This document shows positions 35,533 to 40,589 of a stretch of 40,589 nucleotides of DNA, piece by piece (position 1 is the first letter of the stretch; each line of letters starts with the position of its first letter). The DNA is taken from positions 1 to 40,589 of the forward strand of contig DASWMO010000241.1 of NCBI GenBank assembly GCA_036399715.1. The letters are read 5' to 3'. The translations under genes were made by a program, and so were the position numbers. Below the pieces are notes generated by a model. It saw only the letters and a list, made by a program, of their open reading frames with translations, had not been told where the DNA came from and searched no databases. Origin of the DNA: DASVSE01 sp036399715. Lineage in GTDB: Bacteria; Bacteroidota; Rhodothermia; Rhodothermales; Rubricoccaceae.

Positions 35533-35921
35533 ATGCCGATCTCCTCATTCCGGTCCGCCATGTTTCTCCTCGCGCTCAGCACGCTCGGCGGCTGCGACAG
35601 CGGCCAGAGGGCGCGGACGAGCTCGTGGGCGACTACGAGCTCGTCCGGTACGCCGGGGCTCCCCTCCCGAGCGGAGGCGTGACGGGGGGCGAGCTCCGGC
35701 TCTACCTCGACCAGACGATCCCGTCGTTCCAGATGGGGTGGGTCCAAGGCGGCGCGGCGTCCTCGCGGGCTGGGCTGTACACCAGGACGGGGAGCGCCCT
35801 CGAGCTCACGGTCACCTCCGGGGGCAGGCTGGAGGAGTACAGCGGGGTGGTGTCAGGGGAGGAGGTCGCGGTGTCGGTCGACGACGGGGCGTTCACCACG
35901 TTCACGTTCCGTCGGGAGTAG
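35533..35921 (+). pseudogene. Small lipoprotein gene with a frameshift, cassette gene
   Basis: ATG 35533 opens a lipoprotein signal peptide (SAMFLLALSTLGGC) in one frame; the frame then breaks up at about 35600-35610. The following 100 residues continue smoothly in another frame (EGADELVGDYELVRYAG ... AFTTFTFRRE, ending 35921) with a lipocalin/META-like all-beta pattern. A single-base deletion near 35601 would explain both halves. If no error is present, only an internal GTG (35625) could start the domain, without signal. I do not recognise a family. It may be a decayed cassette gene or an assembly error. Confidence 0.5.
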
Positions 35922-35924
35922 GGG

Positions 35925-36012
35925 CCACCACCTTGCTCCGCGCTGGGGTGGGCACCTGTCCGGCACCACCGCCAGCGCGCCCGCTGCGCCTGAGCGGCCG
36001 TCTGTCAGTTCG
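35925..36012 (+). repeat. Degenerate attC remnant (uncertain)
   Basis: CCGCTGCGCCTGAGCGGCCGTCTGTCAGTTCG near the right end mixes pieces of both arms of the clear sites. It lies at an expected cassette boundary, but no proper left arm can be paired. Confidence 0.25.
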
Positions 36013-36045
36013 GTGGCTTCACACTCGAAGCGACACGTGAGACGT

Positions 36046-36502
36046 ATGTCTTCTCTGATCGACCCTGGTAACCCGTCCGACGTCAACGGGCTCACCATGG
36101 CCAATATCAACCCCAGGGTGATATTGGCCATGGTGGTCGTGTCGATGGGCCTCGTGGCCTTGCTCGTGGACATCCACTGGAACCAGCCCCCCATCCCCGA
36201 CGCTTCATGCGCCCTGGCCCTCGACTCCACCGAAGTCAGAGGGCGGATGGGGAGTCTTCGCGGGTACTACCGCGAGCGCGGAGCCGACGGAGCGTTCGAC
36301 CTGCCGACGGACCTCGCACCCTACGCCCCCGTGACTGCGTGGCCCTCGGGGCCGAATCGGGGTGCCGACTCGGTGATATCGACACTCCGTTCACGGTGGT
36401 CAACGCCTCGGGCTCCGACACGCTGACGGTCGTCAAGGGGAGGTCTCCGTCGCGTTCCAGATTCCAGAGGGCTCCTGCGTAGAGGGCGGAGTCGCCCTCT
36501 GA
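36046..36502 (+). pseudogene. Membrane-anchored hypothetical protein broken by two frameshifts, cassette gene
   Basis: The first part (ATG 36046, or ATG 36097) has one transmembrane segment (VILAMVVVSMGLVALLVDIHW) and an extracytoplasmic piece up to about 36370. The sensible sequence then continues in a second frame (GDIDTPFTVVNASGSDTLTV, about 36372-36438) and a third (EVSVAFQIPEGSCVEGGVAL, stop at 36502). Both shifts look like one-base losses. The sequence after the helix is not a family I know. A 17-bp perfect inverted repeat sits over the second possible start. Either a decayed cassette gene or sequence errors at short G-runs. Confidence 0.45.
36093..36135. repeat. Perfect 17-bp inverted repeat
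   Basis: CACCATGGCCAATATCA (36093-36109) and TGATATTGGCCATGGTG (36119-36135) are exact reverse complements with a nine-base loop. It overlaps the 5' part of the broken membrane-protein gene, including a possible ATG at 36097. Confidence 0.85.
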
Positions 36503-36524
36503 CTGCGGGATCCCCGTCATCGCC

Positions 36525-36613
36525 GCCCAACCCGCCGCTGCACCGGACGGCACCCGCCGTGGTGTCACCCCCTACCTTCGCGTCCGTGCCGCCAGTGAGC
36601 GGCCATTCGCTCG
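36525..36613 (+). repeat. attC-like recombination site B
   Basis: Left core box GCCCAAC (36525-36531) fits the consensus RYYYAAC. The left arm CCGCCGCTGCACCGGACGG pairs with the right arm CCGCCAGTGAGCGGCC near 36589-36604, with a one-base extra-helical G. The right box TTCGCTCG is degenerate. The internal CTACCTTCG is shared with site D. Confidence 0.7.
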
Positions 36614-36644
36614 CCCCCTTGCTTCAAGGTTCCGTTGGGGCCAG

Positions 36645-37415
36645 ATGTCCAATATGGGCCGAGGCGCCCGCCCTACACGACCGGTATTCAAGATGCGCAA
36701 TCTGGACTTCAGCTCCTGGCAGGCAGTGGTCACGACCCTGCTCGGACTGGTGGTGACCACTCTTCTGATGGTGGGCATTCGCCTACTGGTGATGCAGACC
36801 GTGCAGGAGCGTCGCCAGCGCGAGAACCGTCAGATCAACGAACGTCTCCGCACGTTGATTGCGGCCTACAAGACGCTGGGAGGTTCCTTCAGCGGTAACC
36901 TCGCGGTCGATCCGACGCACCTCGGCGATCTCCAACGCCGGCAGGCCCAGGTGGAGTTCACCGAGGGCGAATCCACGAATGAGGGCGAAGACGGCTCGAC
37001 CTCCTCCGACCGGTCGCGCCGCATCCGCGACGCCGTCGAGGCGGCACTGTCGGACGTGATCCTGCTCGGCACCGAGGAGCAGGTGCGGCTGGCTGCGCAG
37101 GCGGCGACCGATCTCGCTGCGGGACGCCGGGTTCGCACCGATGGCCTGGTTGTCTCGCTGCGCGACTTCATCCGCGGCGTGCTCGACCTAGACCCCGTGC
37201 CAGCGCAGTTAGTGGTTCCGAGGCAGGGGCCGGCTCGCCCTGGCGGCGGGGCCGGCGGCGGGAAGGGGAAGGCCGGCACCGGCGATGGCGACCGGGCAGG
37301 CACGAATCAGGACAGCAAGGGCGCGGGTGCCGGCGGTGACGGTGGCGGCGGCGGGATGGGCATGGGTGGCGACGTGGGGGAAGAATCTGCTCCCAGTAGT
37401 GCGTCCCGAGGATGA
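36645..37415 (+). CDS. Hypothetical membrane protein with Gly-rich tail, cassette gene
   Basis: A 256-aa protein; the ATG at 36693 (MRNLDFSSWQ) is a good alternative start, giving 240 aa. One transmembrane segment (VVTTLLGLVVTTLLMVGIRLLVMQ) is followed by a charged helical domain (RENRQINERLRTLIAAYKTLGGSFSG, then SRRIRDAVEAALSDVILLGTEEQVRLAAQAATDL and VVSLRDFIRGVLDLDPVP). The last 60 residues are Gly/Ala-rich and probably disordered. Similar proteins occur in many bacteria as accessory genes, but I know no function. The ~320 bp after it (37416-37736) contain no gene I can support. Confidence 0.7.
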   Translation: MSNMGRGARPTRPVFKMRNLDFSSWQAVVTTLLGLVVTTLLMVGIRLLVMQTVQERRQRENRQINERLRTLIAAYKTLGGSFSGNLAVDPTHLGDLQRRQAQVEFTEGESTNEGEDGSTSSDRSRRIRDAVEAALSDVILLGTEEQVRLAAQAATDLAAGRRVRTDGLVVSLRDFIRGVLDLDPVPAQLVVPRQGPARPGGGAGGGKGKAGTGDGDRAGTNQDSKGAGAGGDGGGGGMGMGGDVGEESAPSSASRG

Positions 37416-37736
37416 GGCAAGACTCATCGTTGCACCGAACCAGCCCGCTATCTGTGTTGCCCCCACCGATATCTACGGTGGGCCGATACCTCATGGTCTC
37501 AATCCGCTCACCGCGTGCGGCATAATCTGCGGCAGCACCGTACGCTCCCGCGCTGGTGAGCCACCACGTGTTACACCGCCCCAATGCAGCGTGGCCGCCG
37601 GCCGAGCAGCCGCATACTGATCAGACGGCCTATGCTTCAGCCGCCTCCTCGTCCTCTGTGTGACCTGAACCAAGTGTCCGGGATTCTCGGTACAGGTCAG
37701 TCCGTCGTCCCAACCGACCTTCATCACTATTCCCGT

Positions 37737-39395
37737 CTATCTCGGGCTATCTCCCGTCCTTCGCGTGGCTGGCGTGCATGACGGCCACGGTGTCGGCTCG
37801 CCCGTGCGTGGATTGTTAGGCAGTGGCGAAACGCGGTCGCGGGGCATGAAAGTGCGATCCGTGTCCGCCAGGTAGACGAGCATGGCCGTGAGCGTGGCGT
37901 TGTTCTTCAGGTCGTCCACGACGATCATGTCGTAGGTGTCGCGGTTGGTATGCCAGGTCGTGCTCCCATAGTCCCAGGAGAGTGAGCCCAGGCTGAAGGC
38001 CGGCGCGCCGTAGCAGGCGAACGATGCGTTGTCGCTCCCGCCCCCGGCCGGGCTGCCGGGCTCCTGGAAGTCGATGTACTGGGTGATCTCGGACGGTATC
38101 TGGGACAGGTATCCGCGCAGCACCGGCCCCGCACCCGCGAGCCCCCCCGGGCTCATGGACACTACCCGCCCCGTGCCATTGTCCTGGTTGAAGAGGGCAT
38201 GCACACCCGCGACGACCTCCGGGTGATCTTCGGTGAAGGCGCGGGACCCGTTGAGCCCCTGTTCCTCGCCCCCCCAGTGCCCGACGATGATGCTGCGCCT
38301 CGGATTCGGATAGACCAGCTTCAGAATCCGAATCGCTTCGAGCATGGTCACCGTACCGGTGGCGTTGTCGGTCGCGCCCGACGCGCCGTCCCATGAGTCG
38401 AAGTGGGCGGAGAGGACGATGTACTCGTCCGGCGACTCACTCCCCCGGATCTCAGCAACCGTGTTGAACACCGGCAACTCGCCGAGCGACTCCGCGTCCG
38501 CCGTGACGCGGACACGCGGCTGCTGCCCGTTCTCTACCAGCCGCACGAGCATCGCGTAGTCCTCGCAGAGCACGTCCATCGTGGGCAGACGCTGCCGCCA
38601 GGAGCCAAAGATCTTGTCGGTGCCGGGGTAGCCCGACCACGTGCTCGAGAGCACGCCGTTGGCACCGGCGCGCTGGAGGGCCGAGTGCAGGCTGTCGGTC
38701 ACCGCCGGGCGCGGTGTCCCCACCGCGCCCAGTCGGGCTGCCCAGTCGGCAGCTACGGAGTCCTGCGCCACTCGTATCCGTTCTCGTGACGCGTCGGTGC
38801 CGAACTCCACCCACTGCGCCGGCATGCGGCAGGAGAGTCGCGGCGCGCTGGTGAGCACCCATTTCCCCCTCGCACTCGGAAGCCAAGCGTCGAACTCCGC
38901 CCGGGTGGTCGCCGCAGGAAGGGCGACCACATCCCCCTCCACGGGCTGCCCGCCTGTGCCCGGGCTCCAAGCGAGCATCATCCCTTCCAAGGAACGCACA
39001 CGCGGTGCGACCATGTCGATATGCGACAGGCCGCGTCGCCATGAGTTCCAGGTGCCGTACTGCTCGTTGCGAGCGGGCACGCCCCACGCCTCATAGGTAC
39101 GAAGCAGCCACTCGTTGCCCGCTCTGTGCCCGGGCGAGCCCGTGAGCCGTGGGCCAATAGAGTCGGTGAGCACCTGGGCCATGGCCGCCGCTTGGGAGCG
39201 CTCCATCCCCTCGGTCCAGATGCGCTGGATCACGGGATCGTTTGGCGGCGTGGTGCGGACGTACTCCCGGGGCGCGGCAGCAGCCATCGCGGTAGCAGCC
39301 GACGTGCCCGGCTGCTGGGCAGCGGCAGTGCTTCCCAGCCCAGCGCAGAGCAAGGCAACCAGTCCAAGGGGAAGGGTCGGCGGTTTACGGAACAT
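37737..39395 (-). CDS. Exported M28-family zinc aminopeptidase
   Basis: A 552-aa M28 peptidase with a signal peptide (LGLVALLCAGLGSTAAA|QQ). It contains a PA-like insert (about residues 130-290) before the catalytic domain. Zinc ligands and catalytic residues are visible: His and Asp in LSAHFDSWDGASGATDN, Glu-Glu in WGGEEQGLNGS, Asp in NQDNGTGR and His in TTWHTNRDTYD. ATG 39395 is used; the GTG two codons upstream is possible. It is transcribed against the other cassette genes, between sites B and C, so it would not use a promoter at the left of the array and needs its own. Its DNA is somewhat less GC-rich than the core genes. Confidence 0.9.
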   Translation of the reverse strand: MFRKPPTLPLGLVALLCAGLGSTAAAQQPGTSAATAMAAAAPREYVRTTPPNDPVIQRIWTEGMERSQAAAMAQVLTDSIGPRLTGSPGHRAGNEWLLRTYEAWGVPARNEQYGTWNSWRRGLSHIDMVAPRVRSLEGMMLAWSPGTGGQPVEGDVVALPAATTRAEFDAWLPSARGKWVLTSAPRLSCRMPAQWVEFGTDASRERIRVAQDSVAADWAARLGAVGTPRPAVTDSLHSALQRAGANGVLSSTWSGYPGTDKIFGSWRQRLPTMDVLCEDYAMLVRLVENGQQPRVRVTADAESLGELPVFNTVAEIRGSESPDEYIVLSAHFDSWDGASGATDNATGTVTMLEAIRILKLVYPNPRRSIIVGHWGGEEQGLNGSRAFTEDHPEVVAGVHALFNQDNGTGRVVSMSPGGLAGAGPVLRGYLSQIPSEITQYIDFQEPGSPAGGGSDNASFACYGAPAFSLGSLSWDYGSTTWHTNRDTYDMIVVDDLKNNATLTAMLVYLADTDRTFMPRDRVSPLPNNPRTGEPTPWPSCTPATRRTGDSPR

Positions 39396-39570
39396 GTGCA
39401 CTCCGATGTGAGCTTCTGGTGGGAGTTGCGAACTGAGAGAGTGGACGTGGCCCGCGTTTCGCGGTCCATCCTATGTCGGGATGGCGCCGCCCATATCCGG
39501 AGAGTACGACGTCTATAGCGCAGTTAGACCTCTTGCTCTGCGAGGTCGAGGCCCCGAGGTCACCGAAGCG

Positions 39571-39662
39571 GTATAACCCGCCGCTGCGCCGGACGGCACG
39601 GACACGTCGTGCTCGTCCTTGCTCTCCTATCTGCGCCGCCACTGAGCAGCCATCCGTTAGCC
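39571..39662 (+). repeat. attC-like recombination site C
   Basis: Left box GTATAAC (39571-39577); left arm CCGCCGCTGCGCCGGACGGCA; right arm TGCGCCGCCACTGAGCAGCC; right box GTTAGCC (39656-39662), one base off the GTTRRRY consensus. Same arm sequences and spacing as sites A, B and D. Confidence 0.7.
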
Positions 39663-39682
39663 CACTCTCGTCCCGCCTGCCT

Positions 39683-40159
39683 GTGCCGGTCACTCCCTTC
39701 CACGTCGGGCCCGGCCTGCTCCTCAAGTCTGCCGCCCCGCGTGCGCTCTCGGCGACCGCCTTTGCGGCTGCGAACGTCGCTGTCGACATCGAGTCCGTGG
39801 CGAACATCCTTGCCGGTCGCTACCCCGTCCACGCCATCCTCCACACGCTTCCGGCTGCGGCGGCCGTGGGGCTCGTCGCCGGCCTCGCCGTCGCCGCGAT
39901 CGGCCGCACCCTCCGCCGCCCGGCCTCGCCGGAGTGGGCGCTCCGCCCCGCGCTTCTCGGGGGCCTCCTCGGCGGGGCGAGCCACCCGCTGCTCGACGGG
40001 CTCATGCACCGAGACATCCGCCCGTTCCTCCCCCTGACGACGTCGAATCCCCTCCTCGGTGCCGTCCCGCTCGACACGCTCCACCTCCTGTGCACGGTGG
40101 CCGGCGTCGCAGGGCTCGCCGTGTTGGGGTGGAGGTCGCGTCGTGCCCCAGCAGGCTAA
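39683..40159 (+). CDS. Hypothetical multi-pass membrane protein (158 aa), cassette gene
   Basis: Starts at GTG 39683 (VPVTPFHVGPGLLLKS), about 20 bases after attC-like site C, and stops inside the left box of site D, a typical compact cassette layout. Four hydrophobic segments are visible, and the P-F-H-x-GP-G opener with later H-x3-LLDG-x-MHRD resembles YdjM-type membrane-bound metal-dependent hydrolases. Conserved His and Asp residues could bind metal, but activity is unproven. Confidence 0.7.
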   Translation: MPVTPFHVGPGLLLKSAAPRALSATAFAAANVAVDIESVANILAGRYPVHAILHTLPAAAAVGLVAGLAVAAIGRTLRRPASPEWALRPALLGGLLGGASHPLLDGLMHRDIRPFLPLTTSNPLLGAVPLDTLHLLCTVAGVAGLAVLGWRSRRAPAG

Positions 40160-40241
40160 TCGCCGCTGCACCGGACGGCCCTGTTCGTGACCCGGGGCTC
40201 TACCTTCGTGCCAGCCGCCGGTGAGCGGCCATGTGTTAGGC
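40154..40241 (+). repeat. attC-like recombination site D
   Basis: The clearest site. Left box GGCTAAT (40154-40160); left arm CGCCGCTGCACCGGACGG; right arm CCGCCGGTGAGCGGCC; right box GTTAGGC (40235-40241), a perfect GTTRRRY with the G/TT cut at 40235/40236. Total 88 bp. Confidence 0.8.
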
Positions 40242-40272
40242 GCGCTCCTCGCAAACGTATACCCCCGATCTG

Positions 40273-40589
40273 TTGAGAGCACTCGTCACCGCCGTCCTTG
40301 TCTTACTCGCGCTGTCTGCAGGCGCCCAGAGCCAACCGGTCTTGCTCCGGTGGCAGGTTCCAGCCGACAGCGCCCTCGCCTTCCGCACTGCCATGCGAGC
40401 GGTGGAGCCGAGGAGATCTAGCGGTTTGGCGGCGCTTATCCCGGCCGTAGAGCGAGCCGACATGACGACTGTGCTACGTGGGCGCTCGGACGGCGCGGTC
40501 GACGTGGAGCTTATACAAGGCGAGGTGGCGTTCGCCGACGACAGCACGGCGGCCCTGTTCAGGGCGCTGCGGGAGTTGCAGCAATCGCT
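40273..40589 (+). CDS. Exported hypothetical protein, truncated by the right edge
   Basis: The frame opens with TTG 40273 and runs off the window. A signal peptide is clear (LRALVTAVLVLLALSAGAQS). The mature part is mixed alpha/beta (VLLRWQVPADSALAFRTAM, then VDVELIQGEVAFADDSTAALFRALREL). I do not recognise it. It starts about 30 bases after attC-like site D and is the last cassette gene visible. Confidence 0.6.
   Translation, partial: MRALVTAVLVLLALSAGAQSQPVLLRWQVPADSALAFRTAMRAVEPRRSSGLAALIPAVERADMTTVLRGRSDGAVDVELIQGEVAFADDSTAALFRALRELQQS

Noticed and set aside
37168..37584. 138-codon minus-strand ORF in the gap before the M28 gene
   Set aside because: Its second half is antisense to the Gly-rich tail of the membrane-protein gene and it has no recognisable domain; the first ~70 residues are not implausible, so it is not fully excluded.
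37815..37821. GTTAGGC resembling an attC right box
   Set aside because: It lies inside the M28 peptidase coding sequence near its C terminus, and no paired arm like those of the other sites is present.

Overview
The window (about 40.6 kb, very GC-rich) looks like a chromosomal piece of a Rhodothermota/Bacteroidota-type bacterium, probably near Rubrivirga or Rubricoccus. That placement is inferred from a 31-residue COX24/mS38-like ribosomal protein typical of Bacteroidota, a GlnRS with a YqeY-like tail, DUF2911 and UMF1 proteins, and start codons that follow pyrimidine-rich leaders instead of Shine-Dalgarno sites. No 16S rRNA or species-specific marker is present, so the genus is not proven.

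Positions 1-31 kb are ordinary core genome with high coding density. In order: the end of a BtpA/SgcQ-like gene; apaG; a YfiT/DinB gene with a small unknown partner; an exported M13 metallopeptidase; a DUF2911 protein; a chagasin-like lipoprotein; a SulP transporter-carbonic anhydrase-GNAT operon; glnS; a three-gene phospho-signalling operon (vWA, PP2C, kinase-TM-ankyrin); gltX; a lipase and an aldo/keto reductase; an acid phosphatase; tRNA-Arg(CCU); a UMF1 transporter and mgtE; a Nif3-like protein; a CT398-like coiled-coil protein; the RNase P RNA; secG; a Nudix hydrolase; birA-coaX; and a ytxH-yaaA-udk operon. Several junctions overlap by four bases (GTGA or ATGA), which suggests translational coupling.

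Positions 31-34.6 kb form a transition zone. It contains a candidate structured small RNA with a strong terminator, a lipoprotein, the tmRNA gene (encoded tag ANDYSYQLAA) with a perfect 16-bp terminator stem, a short excisionase-like ORF directly beside it, and two minus-strand secreted proteins (NTF2-like and FG-GAP). A tmRNA gene is a classic integration site, so accessory DNA may begin here.

From 34.6 kb to the right edge the DNA is organised as an integron cassette array. Four closely related imperfect inverted repeats of about 90 bp, with integron-like core ends (for example GCCCAAC and GTTAGGC), separate unrelated short genes; a fifth site is weaker. The cargo is a PPOX flavoprotein, a frameshifted small lipoprotein, a multiply frameshifted membrane protein, a membrane protein next to an M28 peptidase on the opposite strand, a 158-aa membrane protein, and a truncated secreted protein. 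No integron integrase is inside the window.

The two most interesting items are the kinase-TM-ankyrin/PP2C/vWA operon, which resembles a TerY-P triad with an added membrane-anchored ankyrin sensor, and the cassette array.
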